64,000 nucleotides of DNA, taken from contig JAQFVV010000184.1 of NCBI GenBank assembly GCA_028023455.1, forward strand, positions 372,001 to 436,000. Reading direction: 5' to 3'. Positions within the stretch are counted from its first letter, which is position 1; each line of letters starts with the position of its first letter. The DNA comes from Epiperipatus broadwayi. Its lineage: Eukaryota; Onychophora; Udeonychophora; Euonychophora; Peripatidae. Below, one piece after another: positions 35,226 through 49,679 of this stretch. A model generated the notes under the pieces. It saw only the letters and a program-made list of their open reading frames with translations. It was not told where the DNA came from and did not search any database. The position numbers were made by a program, and so were the translations under genes.

Positions 35226-35498
35226 AAAAGATAAATGATCCCCAATATGCATTTCTGGTTAAACTAACTAGCTTGCTATTAACAGTAATAATTATTAAAA
35301 ATAATCATTGATGCATTTATCTGAAGATGAGATCACCAAAACGTATTTGAGAAATCTCATACTTGTAAATTGAATTGCAATAATTGTTGTAAATAAATAC
35401 TGAACTATGATGAAGATGTCATGTAAAAACAAAAATCTATTCAAATGATGTTGGCTGGTTATGGTGGAAATGCATTTTGGAGATCATTTTCCTTTTTT
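35226..35498. mobile_element. Foldback element of family C, two-ended copy
   Basis: Left end AAAAGATAAATGATCCCCAA, then TATGCATTTCTGGTTAA, is complementary to the right end, whose reverse complement reads AAAAGGAAAATGATCTCCAA, then AATGCATTTCC and ATAACCAGCC. Total about 273 bp with an unrelated centre; no transposase. The arms match the single-arm copies at 7089 and 28607. Superfamily is not assigned. Confidence 0.6.
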
Positions 35499-36112
35499 AT
35501 ATATTTTAAGTGTGCATGAAGATTAAAAATTCATAGCTTAGTATTCTTCCAGATCTGTAATTTTTGTATTTGCCTGTTGAGTTATCTGTGATTGAAAAAA
35601 AAAAAAAATTTAAAAAATAATAAATTATTAAAAATAAATTTTATTTTTCTATCCTTTAATTTTTTTGTTCATATTGCAGAAATAGTACATATACATAGAT
35701 ATCTACATATGTCTGTAATACTTGCTTCATATGCACACACATGTATATACACGAATTTCAGCATATTTGAAGTGTTTGTAACCAACTATTATCGATATAG
35801 AAGGTGGAGGAGTTTGTAATTATTTGATATTTTTTACGCTTATTATTAATAAAGTATTTAAATCGTCAACTATAAAATATGTTTTATCATTTTTAATTAA
35901 CTATAAAATAATTTTTAAATTTAAGATTATTAATTTACATATTTTTTTCCACGTATAATATTTTAAATCTAATCTTTTAATAATACATCCTCATAATCAC
36001 TATTATGCAATGTCATAATTTATCTCTTACATTTATTTGAGCACTTAATATTTAAAGTCACATTACAGTGGTTTAGATTGTACAGTAAATAATGAGATAA
36101 AAGATTATATTT
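35499..36112. other. AT-rich non-coding stretch
   Basis: No gene recognised; the ORF at 35592-35819 begins in a poly(A) run and has no family resemblance. Confidence 0.55.
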
Positions 36113-37157
36113 GTAGTTATAAGTTGAATTATTTCCATTATCTAGTTGAATTATTAAACATTTTTAAAAAAATTCAAACTTTGCATTTTTTCAAATTTAT
36201 TTTACTGTTAACAATAGCATGCATGTTTTTATAGAATACATTGTTTAGAATGGCATTATAGAAATTGAATTAGTAATCTTTAGATTCATAGTTACAGATT
36301 TGAATATAATATTCTAACCAACTGGGCTATTCTAACAAAGGCAACAGTGAATTGAAATTTTATACATGTATCTATGAGATTCTGCCTAACATTTCCAGTT
36401 TTTTTTTCCTTTTAAAAATAAGGTTAATGAATGTTTCAAATATTATGGATTAACACACTAGTGTGACCTATAAGATTATTTGAATGTCTTATAAACAGAT
36501 TCTTTAGATTTTTCTTCTTTTTAACTTTTCTCTCTGCCCAATACTTTTTTTATGTTCATGATTGTTATTATATGCATGACCTGCTTATTTTAGATACAAT
36601 TTGCCTTTTGCTCTCTAATTTGTTTTTTTAATCATTTTTAATGGGCTGGAAAGATTAAATTGAAGTCCTTTTATATTCATATAGTATTTCATAAAATGCA
36701 GTTCTTGTTTTTTCAAATTTAGGTTTTATAAAAATTAGGATTTTTTGCAGATGATAGTGACAGATTATCCTATATGATAATTTAATATAATAATCCATAA
36801 TATTTGAAAAACATTCATTATTCTATTTCTTAAAAGAAAAAAGTTAGAAAAGCAGAGGGATCTTCATAGATAAGTATATAAAATTCTACTCACAGCTATT
36901 TTCTTCTTTATCCATGAATCCAAAGCCAACAGTTTAATTCACAAATAAGACTGTTATTGGCCAGTAACATATGAAGAAGAGAAGGATAATATTACTTGAA
37001 ACATTATATTTCATATTAACATATGTGATATTATTTATAGTTGAATGTACTTAGAAAATTTTAAATAAAGTTTTAATTTTTCTAAAAACTTTTAGCAATT
37101 CAATTAAATTATGAAAGTAGTCCAACACATAATTATAAGTAAAGGGCTATCAATCAC
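36113..37157. mobile_element. Foldback repeat family B, long copy
   Basis: Left end AGTTATAAGTTGAATTATTT, then CCATTATCTAG, pairs with the right end whose reverse complement reads ACTTATAATTATGTGTTGGA, then CTACTTTCATAATTTAATT. It contains the tRNA-like segment CAGTTGGTTAGAATATT (reverse strand, near 36309-36325) and GGGATCTTCATAGATAAGTA near 36857, shared with 62527 in copy 62201-62850. About 1.05 kb, larger than the other copies, so it probably carries a later insertion. Confidence 0.6.
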
Positions 37158-40100
37158 AAGTTTTTGTACAAACAATATTTTATTAGTACAGTAACCTTCC
37201 TGTATTTATGCCATTTGGTTCCAAGCCATAACAAGAATACTGAAATTCACAGATAATGGCAAGCTGTATTATAATCAGTATTTTAAATATATATATATAT
37301 TCTAAGTAACCAAATTAATGGTATATGTCACAGTATTAAAAAAAAGTTTTTTGATCTTGTTTAATTTTCATTTCACTTGATCTATGGATAATGAAGGTAT
37401 AATGTCAACTAGATAACTATGGCAACCTAATATTTTAAAATAATATTGTTTACTGCTAATTCTAACATTAAATCCTAAATCTGTTGCTGTCAATTTCAGA
37501 AAAAATATAAATCAGTTAATAGATTAAGTGAACTACAGAAAGATCACTTAAATAAAATCAATATTATTACTAATTGTTACATATTTCAATTTCTGTTATT
37601 ACAATTACTATAGCAACACATAATACAAAATTAAATGTTTTATATTTCATAGATGTTTATTTATCAATTAGTATGGGGAAATAATATTTAAAAAGAACAT
37701 ATGTAAAATATATATATTAATTTAAAAAATATTGAAAATGTAATAGGAATTTTTTATTTTGGTTTTAAATGAAAAATAATATTGAACTTAAGTATTTTAT
37801 TTTCACTGTATCCAATTGTTTTAAAATCTCCATTTTATTTATTAATTGGAGGCAAATTTTATCAAACAATTTTCTTACACCATTGAGTTAAATTTGAGCG
37901 ATATTCATTCATCACCCAGACAACATCAGTGTCATCAAGAGTATACTATAAATAGAATGAGATGTTGTAATTTGAGTTCTTATAATTTTATCATTGCCTA
38001 GAATGGATGCATTTAGATCTGTCTTTAAAAATTTATTACATTTTACCATTTAAGTGATTAATTTATAAAACTATGGAAGAATAACAATTTTTAACTATCT
38101 GCCAATTCAATTGGGGACAGCTGGTGATGAAGTTCCAAGAGAAATGGCAAAAATATGAAAGAAAAAAACACATCAAAATGCATTATATTACAGGTCAGCT
38201 ATATATTTATTTGTGATGGATGTACATCCCATTGTGTGTTTATAAATATATTTCAGATCAAGGAATTTTACAAGATTGATTAACTCAACTTATGGTGATA
38301 TTAAGCAATTTAAATTTCACTTTCATAATTCAGAAAAAAAAGCAAGTATTTATTCTTCACTTGGTTATAACTGGGTTGTGTAATTAAAGGAATTCTCTTT
38401 GCACATTATTGTCAATGAAAAGGAAAAATTAAAGCCAGTGATGTGTAATTTTGCATCGACTAAATATCTGTTGTTTCTGAAAGCTGGATATTTATATGCT
38501 TAAAATAAAATATTGGAAGTAAAATGCAACAGGAATTGAATTCAAATCAGTGTTAGTTACCATTCATGCTTGTCTTCTCTACTTAAAGGAAAATCATCTC
38601 TTTGCCTTAGGATCAAAAATAAAGAACCCAAAGTTACAATGGATTCATGGATAATGAGTGAAAATGGACAGACTTTCACTTAGATGATATGATTTCTATA
38701 TGTATGTATTTTTTTTGTTAAAAAGGGAGGGGGTTACATTTTATTTTAAAAACATAGGTAAATAGTATATATGTGGGTATGATAGAATTCACGCAGTAAA
38801 AAGGTCAGAGAGATTCATTTTTGTTCTTATTATTTAAACTTATCTGATGATATAAGTTAATATGACCTGATGTTTTCAAATATTTAATTTTTTTGCATGT
38901 TCAAGATTTAACTTGGTGATATTCAGATAGAAAAGGGTTTAAATATTACAGATTTTTTTTTTATGTTTGTTTAATTATTTAGAGATTACATTAATGAATA
39001 AATAGAGATCATACTTTTATTTGATCACTTTTTTTTATCATACAAAAAATGCTATTTAAAATCATATTTAAAATCTCTCCTTTTGTTTTATACAACACAT
39101 TTTTGGAGTTTGATATACATAGATATTATTATTTTTATTGTTTTTAGTCTATTGCAAACATCGATTGTTTGTTCTGTTAAATTTTTATTATTACTGTTAT
39201 AAATTTTTATTATAAAGCAATAAATTTAGAGTTGATTTAAAATCCAATGAATCTAATTATTTCTTTTGAATATGCAAGATAATTTTGGTACTCGAAGTTT
39301 GATCCAAGATCAAACCCATTTTGGTAAGTGAAATAGAATTAGGTGTATTTATATTTTTATACATCATTTTTAAATCCGATTACATATAAATTTTATATTT
39401 GTTACAGCATTTTGTTTACTTATCTAAGTCAACATTACTAGTAGAAATAATTTCATTAGTTCAGAGTTGATTATTTATTTGCTTATCTTTTCTGGTTACA
39501 AAAATCATAATAGATTTTATTCTATCATTAGTCAAAATGATATCTTAATTACCTTTAAACTTCTTTGAAGTGGGGATCATAAATTTCGTTAACTAGTATA
39601 ACTGAATATTATCTTTGGCTTGGATAACTTCCAATTATCATCATATATATATATAGTTTAATTGTTATAAAATCCATTTTATAATCGATTGATTGGAGAT
39701 TTAAGTACATGAATCATATCAATGATTATAAGTCAGTATATCCAATAGGAACCTATGGTATATTGTATAGAATGTGATTGGGTACTGTAAAATGTGAAAT
39801 TATCTAATGGAATTTATTGATAATAAATTCTTGTGGAGTGTTTCATTTTAGAATATAACTGAAGCAATAATTGCATCTCGCTATAGTGCAGGGTATGAAT
39901 GAAATATTGATATTATGTTTAACATTTTATTAAAATAAATACAAAACTGAGTAAAGCTTTATTTTATTTGAACATTATAAATAAATGACGTGTAGGTTTA
40001 TAAAATGTTTTCAAAATGTAATTATATTTATTTAAAAACTAGTTGATTTAAATAGAATGTCATTAAACATTAAAGTAAATTTTTGCATTACTATAAATAA

Positions 40101-42830
40101 TATTAGGTTAATAAAAAAGTATGTCAGAATTTAATTACTTAACTGATTCTAATTTAGTTTTATTCAATTCTCAATCACATAGATATCTTAAGCATGTATC
40201 ATTGTTTAGGGCAATGACATATATGGTTTCACTGCTTATTGCAGTTTACTTTGGGAATAGTGAATAGATTTATTGATGTCTGAGGCGATGATCTCATTTG
40301 CTTTATTTCATTTTAAATATTATCTGGATAAATTAGATTTTATTAGAGATTGTTGGTATTTTATGATAGTGTAGCAGACAAACCAAATAATTATATATTG
40401 GAAATATTGTTATTGCCTAGTGTTATCAATAACTGAGCTAAATAATTTTACACAGGTTCTAACAGAGTTATTGTTTGTTAATGCATGTTTTGCTCTGTGA
40501 TAAATAATATAAATCTTAAGGGCATTTCTTTATGACAAATGTTGACTGAACAAATGTAGAGAGGTAATGAAATAGAAAATCCATTATTATTGTGACAAAG
40601 TAGCAACACAATACTAGCTGATGATCATGTACAAGTGGCAATTATTATAAAATGCCAAATAAACTTCAGGGCGTTTATAAAATGACATTCCACATTTAAG
40701 CCAGATCTATATTATTACGAATCACATCTCAGTTCTGAGACATAGTAAAGTTTTTTATATTATCACCCCATATTATAATCAGTAGTCCATTACAAAATGG
40801 CAACCAATGATTGGGCTACGTTTTATTCAGATTAGATTGATCATTTTCCCAGAATCATCATTTTTATCACGTTACAATATTTATAAATATGTATATATAT
40901 ACATATATGCACTGTGAATAAAAAAAAAATGAAATATAGAAAAGTAAAAAAAAAGGTTTTATAAATTTCTTTTTTTTTTTTTTGAATAGAGGATAACTGA
41001 AATCAGGGATCTTAAAATGATAGCTATGGGAGATAGTATAATAAAAATAAATTAATTACTTATTCTTTTTAAAATAAAAATTAAGTAACATCTTTAGCCC
41101 ACTTTGCAACACTAAGAATTTTTTAATGTTCTTCCACTAGTGATGAAAAATACTGGTATAGACAATACTAATCAGATTTAATCAATTTTATGTTGGTGAA
41201 GGTTTTTACAATTTACATTCTATACTTTATTTTGTAGCTAATAATAGCCAGATATCCTTTTGCCAAGCAATATTGGAACTAACTTACTTGAACAATTTTG
41301 ACTACCAGAAAAATGTTCAGAATCACTCAGAATTTGAAACTCACTTCATAAACATACCTGCTAATTACAATGACCACTAAATCATGAAGTTTGGTAATCT
41401 TATTGAAAGTCATAGATAGCCTTTTTTCCATAAGTGCTATTTATTTTTTAATTAAATTATTGACTGAAATATTTATATAACGGAATATACTGTATGAATT
41501 ATTATTAGTGCTGAAAATTTCTGAATTAATTTTCAACTGAATAATATATATTAAAAAAATCTAAGTTTGGGTAATTGTTGTTCTTAACCTGCCATTTAAA
41601 TGCCTGAACATTAGCATGATCTTTTGAGCAACTAACTAAATGATTATTTACTTTTCCTCCTGAATTCTAGCTTAGAAGTACAAGTTCAAATTTAAAACAT
41701 TATTAGATTGATTATGCTAAAAATGTAAAAACACTCAATTTAATTCAAACAAATGGAACTGCTGTACTTAATATAATATTTGGGTACTCAAATATTATCA
41801 CATAATCATTTTATATTTATAATTAATATATACACATTAAACCTGAAATTTATTTTATTTTTTAATTTTGGAATTTCTCATAAATGATATGACGCTAAAC
41901 ATCCAATACAAGAGAAACTTTTTTGTTTTACTTGGCATTAAACAAATTATAACAATGATAGAAATGACCAGATTCAAAACTTGATTCTCGGAACAAATCT
42001 CAATTTGGCACTTGTGATTTTTTTTTTTTTTTAATTCATTAGTAAATACTTAATCAAAATATTGTAATTGACGTGAATTTTATGTTTTGATTTTATATTT
42101 ATCAATTAATTTTGATAAAAATATTATGTAAAAATTGTTTATATATATAAGGAATATCATATTTCTTAAAAATTCTATCTAAAATGGAGCAAAAAATAAT
42201 TATTATTAGAATGTATTCGAGCTTTTACCTTTTAAAAATTAATAATAAATTTTAGTTTATTATGATATTTACCTTCGACCTTTCAGAAAAACACAGACAA
42301 CTTGTTTTTATTCACATTGTCTAATTCTTTTCATATTAATTACTAAAGTAAAAATAAAAATCAAGCTCTTCAAAAAAAAAAATCTGAGCTCATTAGTCGG
42401 GCATTTTAATCACAATGCAATTTAATAAATTTAACTGACTGAAAATTATTGCTTTCAAAACAAATTTCATAATTTCTTTTATGCAAGATTATGATTTTAT
42501 AAAATCATCTGTAAGCGACAAATGGTAAACTAATATATATGTTTATATTTTGCATAGTGGTTACTGATTCTTTACATGACGGTTAATCTTATAAGTTTGG
42601 TTAGTGAGTGTAGCATGATCTATTTGTTTACTCTTTGCCGGTTGATAGCTCCATCCTACAGAACTTGTTATTCTAATAACTTAATCAAAGTTACATTCAT
42701 AATAACATATAATGCAAACTATTTCTTCTTTACTTTCTATATCATAAAAAATGCAAATCGCTAGGAATATAACCCCTAAACATCACACGATCACCACTCT
42801 TATACTAGCACATAATAATTGTTATTAAAC
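37158..42830. other. Long AT-rich non-coding stretch
   Basis: No gene recognised except the weak microexon candidate at 39279-39323. Poly(T) near 40971-40984 and 42020-42032, (TA)n near 37290 and 39648. Confidence 0.5.
39279..39323 (+). CDS. Possible 45-bp microexon
   Basis: Preceded by a pyrimidine-rich stretch and TATGCAAG (acceptor), followed by TTTTG|GTAAGTG, a consensus-grade donor. The 45-base interval is a multiple of three and open in one phase, reading NFGTRSLIQDQTHF with split codons at both ends. No neighbouring exons were identified within several kilobases, and such combinations can arise by chance in a window this size. Confidence 0.2.
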
Positions 42831-43174
42831 AAGGCAAAACTCTCCATACAGTAGTGCCACCCTGGGTCAACCAGAGTAATCAATGGATGCCAGAAGGCTT
42901 GTGCATAAAATCCCTATCTAGCGCCTATTCATCCAATATCCCCAGATTAGTTTCTAGCTTGTGACCTTCATCAGTGAGGAGCCTTGGATTTAAGATCTAG
43001 GTGCAGTGCTCTCAGATCCAAGGCTCCCCACTGACAAAGGCCACAAACTAGAAACTAGTCTGGGAATATTGGATGAGTAGGCACTAGATAGGGATTTTAT
43101 GCACAAGCCTTCTGGCATCCATTGATTACTCTGGTTGGCACAGGGTGGCACTACTGCATGGAGAGTTTTGCCTT
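42831..43174. mobile_element. Long-hairpin MITE A, complete copy
   Basis: A near-perfect palindrome of about 344 bp. Ends are AAGGCAAAACTCTCCAT and ATGGAGAGTTTTGCCTT, exact complements. Homology between the arms continues inwards (GGGATTTTATGCACAAGCC against its complement; AACTAGTCTGGG against its complement) to an inner stem TCAGTGAGGAGCCTTGGAT / ATCCAAGGCTCCCCACTGA, leaving a loop of about 25 bases at 42990-43014. There is no coding capacity. No clean target-site duplication is visible, so the superfamily is open. A transcript would fold into a long double-stranded RNA. Confidence 0.9.
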
Positions 43175-46100
43175 AATATAACCCCTCTTGTCATAGCATA
43201 TTACAATCTATTGTTTGTTTTTACCATCAACACACTGAATATTGACAATAATTTTTATTGATAGCTTCAAACTTTTAACAAAATGTTATAAAAGTTTTAT
43301 TATTCTGACTGATCTGCCATTGTTTTGTTAAAATTCTTGGACATGTTATAGCATAGCAGTCTAAAGTAACCAGATAGAATTTTATATTTCTTTTATTAAT
43401 CAATCTAGAACTGAACCAGAAATATTTTCCTTAACAATAAGCTTCTCTATAGCTGAGACAAAATTTTACCTTATATTTGTAGTACTGCCAAACAATGTTT
43501 TCCAAAGTGCTAACTGCAAGATTTTTTATCTGTTTACAAATGGTCATTTTACTTTGTTTTTTTTTTTATAAATTAAATAAATACACATACATGAAGAATA
43601 TTTTTAATACCTGATGCCCCATAAGGTTGAATGACATATGTGAATAATGGTAATTAATAATATGTGTATCCAATTCCTCAACTAGGAATTAGATGAAACA
43701 AAAAAAATATATATAAATATAATAAATATACACCTTGCTCTAAAGCAAACATACATAATATTTAGAGTAGGTGGGTTAATACAAATAAAAATTGATATTG
43801 GTTAATAATTGACAAGAGTACAAAATATATTTATATAATATAATAATGAAAATAACCATTCTTACTTTTAATTTTGTTCAACTTTTTCTGGCAAAAAAAT
43901 AGTTATATAAAAATAAAACTGACACCTTGATCATCCAACCATAGCGATCCTTGAGATTATTTTTATTTCCCATTTGTCAATGAAGTTGTATAGTTGTTAG
44001 TTCAGTTATTAATTCTATATACTTTATTGACTGGATTGCAGATGAACAGTTTAATCCATATGATTCTTTAACAGTTGTTGAATTTCCAGGTTAACAAAGT
44101 AGTTTGTAGTATTTTTCCAATGATCGGCCTGCTATTGATTTGTGAATATTTCATAGTTTGGCTAATCATTATCAGACATCAGTAGATTTTCTCTTCTTCT
44201 TTCTTGGGAAAGGTACATATATGTATACATATATGATAGAGCTGGAATGGAGCAATTACATTTTCTTTTTCATGTAGATCATTCTTCACTTACAGGCTGA
44301 ACAACACCATTTCCTCTATGGAGTATCATGTGGCCAGAGATGGACTACAAGAAATTTAAGTCATATGCATATGAAGCCATCATGTATTTGAATAATAATA
44401 TACACTTTATAATATTCTATCTTTTACTGTAAATATATGCAGTCCCAATGGTCTTCACAATAAAATTATTTCTAATCCACACTCTGTCAACAAAATGTAT
44501 TCTGATCTAAATTTACAGTAACAGCCTTTTGTAGGTTATCAAATACCTTTGAACAATAACTTAATTGTTTTCATTCAAAATCTATTTAAATCCCAACTCA
44601 ATGTTGTGCTTATTGAAAAATAGCATAATTAACTCCCTCACTCCCTTACAAACATCATCAGTACCTGTTTTTCAAAAACACAGGAAAGAAAACATATGAT
44701 GATAAATTATAGTTGGAAACAAAAAAGGAAATCAGAGAAAATAAGAAAAATATTATTTCTTTTAATAATACAAATTCATTCTAAAATACTGCAAAAATTT
44801 ATATAAATGTTATTTAATTAAAAATTCTATTGTGGGGCTGGTAAATTTATGAACTAATTTGTTTCCCTTTTCCTTTCCAAAAATTAATGTTATAATTAAT
44901 TAATTAACAAAAACTCCTTTTTTCTTTTATTTTCTGTACACAAATATTTGTTTGAAATGCAATGCATATGCACACTACTTGAATAAAACTTAAACCCTTT
45001 ATCTACCGCGGGTTTAGAATTTAAAATGCCATTATTTATTATAGATATATTTTGACGCTAGTATTTGGTACTTGTAGTTAATTGCACATGGCTACATAAA
45101 AGAATCATTAGAAACAAAAAAAAAAAAACACAGGCTTTTCATTTTATTTGAAAGATTATAATCTTAAAATAGATCATATATTTTTATTACTAATTTTTTT
45201 TAAAAAAATAAGACCCATTTATAAAATACAATTAAAAGATTTTATCCACTGGCTTATATATATATTTAAAAAAACAGTTAAAAAAAAATCCATTATAAAA
45301 AAGCATTTTTAACAACAACAACAAAAAAAAAACACATTGCATTTTGATAATTTAGATATACTGCTGTTTTAATTGCTAGATAAATTCATTTTTTTAATAT
45401 AATTTTATTTTTTTTTAAAAAAAATAAATGTTACTTATGATTTTCTCCAAAATATAAATCTAAACAATTGGAAGTTTTTTTGCGAATTTAATCTAAAAAT
45501 AATGAAAAAAAAATTGATTTAGGTACAAGTTTTTTCTTCTAAAGTAAAAATATGACTTTTGTTTTCATACTTAAATAATTCATTTTAAAGTTGATCATTT
45601 ATAATATTAGTAAGTTTAATTTTAAATTTAAATTTATATTCAATCAAAACAAATTTTCTTTCTAAATTATTGCAATTAATAAACTTTGGAAAATAAGCAG
45701 TTAATTTTTGTTTGTAGTTAAATAAAGTATTGCGCAACTTTTTTTGTTTAAAATTTTCGTTTAATTGTTTAGGATTTGCCACAGCATTTTATATATGAAA
45801 AAAAAAAACACATTCATAGTCATATATACAAAAACAATGTAACTTAAAAGATATTTTTAACATTTTGGGAGATTTAAAGTAATATTGAGTTTTATAACAT
45901 TCAATTAATTAGAAATATTAACTTTTTAAACAATGAATTCTTAATATGCCAACACAAATTTTCATTTGTAAACAATACGTGTACATATGAAGATATTATA
46001 AATAAAAAAGTGGAAATGCAAAATAAGCCAGAATACTTTCTAACTCACCTAATTTTTATATCAATTTTCTTATAATATAATAAAAGCAGCAAAGAATCTG

Positions 46101-47217
46101 TTAACTAGTAAGAAAGATTATCTTTAAAAGCAATATGAATTTAAGCTGTTTTGTAGAAAATATCTACCTATGAAGCATACTTTAAATCTTGCAACTGAGT
46201 TGTGCTTATACTAAAGTATACTACATAGGATGTAGTTGAATATCTATGCAATAAAAATTGTTTAAATTAAAAATATAATTCTGATAGATAAACAAAAATG
46301 AAAATTCTGTCTAATAGTGCAAGAAGCAGCAAAACTGAAAATGAAGATTCATCAGTTAAACTTTAAAAATGCACATTAATATATTAAACAGTATATATAT
46401 ATATATAATAAGTTAAAATTACTAATGACACTGAAAACTATAATTAAGTTTAGATTAAAAAAACACAAAGAAAATCTATTTATAGAAAAGTTATTGAAAT
46501 GTTAAACAAAAGTATTTTTTCTTTATCCTAAAAACATCTATTGTAAGCTGATAATGAAGTTTGTTAATGCACAGACCCAGAGCAGTTTTTGCCTTTTGCC
46601 TTTATTAATGAGGCATTGAGATCAAAACTGGATCTAATGCTACTAATTATTTGGCATTTACATTTAATGTCTCTTTTTATTATAGAGCTAGTAGCCAAAT
46701 TTTAAAAAATCTAACATTTCGAAAACAAAATAACATATTTGTATATTGATATCACTTTACTCTTTCAATTTACAACAGTATTATAATTGAACACAGTTAT
46801 TTTTTCTCTAGTTGAAAACCATTTATTGTAAACTTGAATAATCAGTGGATATCAAATAATAATGTAATTTATTACATCTCCAAAACAATAGAGATTTGGA
46901 ATTTAAAGTTAGAATCAAACTAATCAAAAATTAAATAAATCCTAATATTTTAAATCCAAGCTAATATAGATCTTATACCAGGTCAGTAAATCAGTTTTAT
47001 TCTAATAGAAGCTTCCTTTTTTATTTGTCTAGCAGTGTTAACATCAACATAATATTGTTTAGCTCTTTCAGCATACTAAGAAGTCAGTAAATATGTAAAT
47101 AAATTAAAACTTTGTATGGTTTAAATCTTCAATACAATTTTACTCTGAAGAAAGTCAAAAAGGGTTTGGTTTCATATTTGCAACATTTATCTTTTATTTC
47201 AGTAAGACAATAATAAA
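43175..47217. other. AT-rich non-coding stretch
   Basis: No gene recognised. Poly(A)/poly(T) runs near 45115-45130 and 45400-45425; nothing else supported. Confidence 0.5.
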
Positions 47218-47352
47218 ACTATCTGTTTATGTAAATAATTATATATAGTAAATCACTTCTAAATAGTAAATCTACTAAATAATGAAATTATCTGTTTATG
47301 CAAATAATATTTTAATTACAAATAGTAAATCACTTCTAAATAGTAAATCTAC
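47218..47352. repeat. Two-copy tandem duplication
   Basis: ATCTGTTTATG-AAATAAT and AGTAAATCACTTCTAAATAG followed by TAAATCTACT occur twice, starting near 47218 and 47286. The second copy has a small insertion between the two blocks. Confidence 0.85.
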
Positions 47353-48578
47353 TTTCATGCAAATTCTTTATTTCTATATGTATGCCAATAGTTTCAACAT
47401 ACAAATATATCACACTATTACCATACACATTCAAAAAATGTCTAATTTTTAAATTGAATATTATATAATCAATGAAAAAAAAAAAAAGGAGAATCATTTT
47501 AATTACATCACAACTAAAATTTATTTTAAAATTTTAAATATTTTTTAATGAAATTATTTTGATATAAAAAACATTTTAAAAAATCAAATAGAAAGTCATA
47601 TGATATTCGTGTACCTAAGTAAACATATCGAGTGAATTTCAATTCAGGAATCACCATGCTAAACTATGCAAACCAATATTTAATGTTGTAAGACAATCTG
47701 GAAACTGATTTCTTTTTCTTCAATGAGTAATTTTTGTTCACGTTTTTTTTTTAATTTTCTGTTTTCTAACTTTTATTCTATGATTTTCTTCTATGAGTGC
47801 CTACTAATAATGAGGTGATGAGATCATATTTGCATTAAAAATACATAATCCTAAAATGGATTTATATTTTCATAGAGAACTAAAAGGAATGCAACTAGCT
47901 ACTGCTATAAATGAGTATATTGATCCATACAATCTGGTGTGATAAAAGCTATCAAACAGCAAAAAGCATCGAGTGTAGTTTGTAAAAAAAAAAAAAAATA
48001 TTTTTAAATCTTTGGCAAGTCTTTTACAGAATACAATTTTGTTACTTGTCAGGAATATAAAAAGAACTGTAATATTTCATCTATAAAAACAAATAGTACT
48101 AAAAAAGTGAATGTTTTATTTATAAATAATAATAATAAAATAAATAATAACTGAATGGTTAGTTGATTAGAACCCATGTCATGTTCCAGCACCAGAAGTA
48201 ACAGATCAAGATACCAGAGCTGGCAAGCAAGGCAAGCAAATAATGAGAGTGCAAGATACAAGAAAGCGCTAAAACCATGTAAATTAAGAATACATTTTTG
48301 TTAAGCTAGAATAAATAATTAATGCGACTTGATTTCTACAAAATAAGAAAAATCATTTTTTGAATTGTGATTTGTCAATTATAATTTCTTACTGTTTGTT
48401 TTTCTCTTATAATATTCTCAGTTATCTCTTCTTAAGCTTACATGATCCATTTTTCACATCACATTGCTATGCGATGCAAAAATAGTACAGTCCATTTTAC
48501 TATTACTATCCATGCTGTTTATATATATATCAATGCATTACCTTGTAGCAGCACTCGATAACATTAAAAAATACAGGA
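47353..48578. other. AT-rich non-coding stretch
   Basis: No gene recognised. A patch at 48170-48280 is less AT-rich but has no convincing exon signals on either strand. Confidence 0.5.
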
Positions 48579-49679
48579 CTTTTTTTTTAGGAAAAAATAT
48601 CTTTATTCAAGATGATTACAAAAAAAAAAACATATGCATGAATTACTAACAACTCATACTAGAGAATTTCAAAGGCCAAGTCATGTCATTCTTCATGCTT
48701 GGTGTATTCAGTACTGTTATAATCAATGCTTGTCAAAAGGTCTATACTGTTAATATACAAAGACAGTTTTAGAAGCCAGACCTCATTGTTGATTAATTTA
48801 GAATTTCTTTTAAACTCCAGCTTTAACTGGTTGACAAACTCTTTGATTGAGGCAATATTTGTTGCTTAGTAATTTTAATTTATTACAAGTTAATGTTTTT
48901 AGCTTGCGGGTAGTAAACTCTTCTCGATCTTTCATGCAATCTTATGTTTATTCAGGTGAACTAAGGAAATATCTTTTTTTACATTGTACATAGTTTAAGT
49001 ATGACATCTCCTTTAGTGCCCATTCTCTCTCTTTTAATCATCATGCACATTGGTATTTGGTCTATTATTCCTGAAGTATTTGTAGTCATTCATTATTGTC
49101 AGTGGTAATTTGACTCCACATGTCCAAGTGTACTGCATCGGGTGCCAACAAACAGTTCCTGGTTTTGAGGCCACATAAATTTTCCTTAAAAATTGTCCAT
49201 GATCCAGCATACTTCACCTGAAAATCAAGTCACATCTAGTGATCCATAATGCAAAGAGAATAAAAACTGACATTCTTATAGCAGTAAATTTACTATTTTC
49301 TAATGCCTTTACAAAGTTCAGACTCTCTTTACAACCATGTTTGACACTCTCAACTATCTTAATTCTTAAATTGGTTAAATAGCAGCACTAAAAAATAACC
49401 CTATTCTTCAGAGTCATTACACAGGCTACATGTCACAGTTATCTCCCACAAGTCACCAGGAAATGGCTTGTTGGCAGTGAACACAAACAGTACTTTATTA
49501 AGAAATCTACTATTTGGTCTCAAAGGTCCAAAATCTTGACTTTTAATTAGTCCTTTTATAGATATATCCACTAATGAAAAGGTTTTGTTTTGTCTAGAGT
49601 GAATGAGATTGTAAATGTCCCAGTAAGCCTTTCACTGACTATTTGATCAGTGACTATAAATAAGCCATTTAAGTGTTCT

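Noticed and set aside
48049-48261. Minus-strand frame rich in Leu and Phe, and a plus-strand frame with SSTRSNRSRYQSWQAR
   Set aside because: Neither has splice or start signals; the patch is simply less AT-rich than its surroundings.
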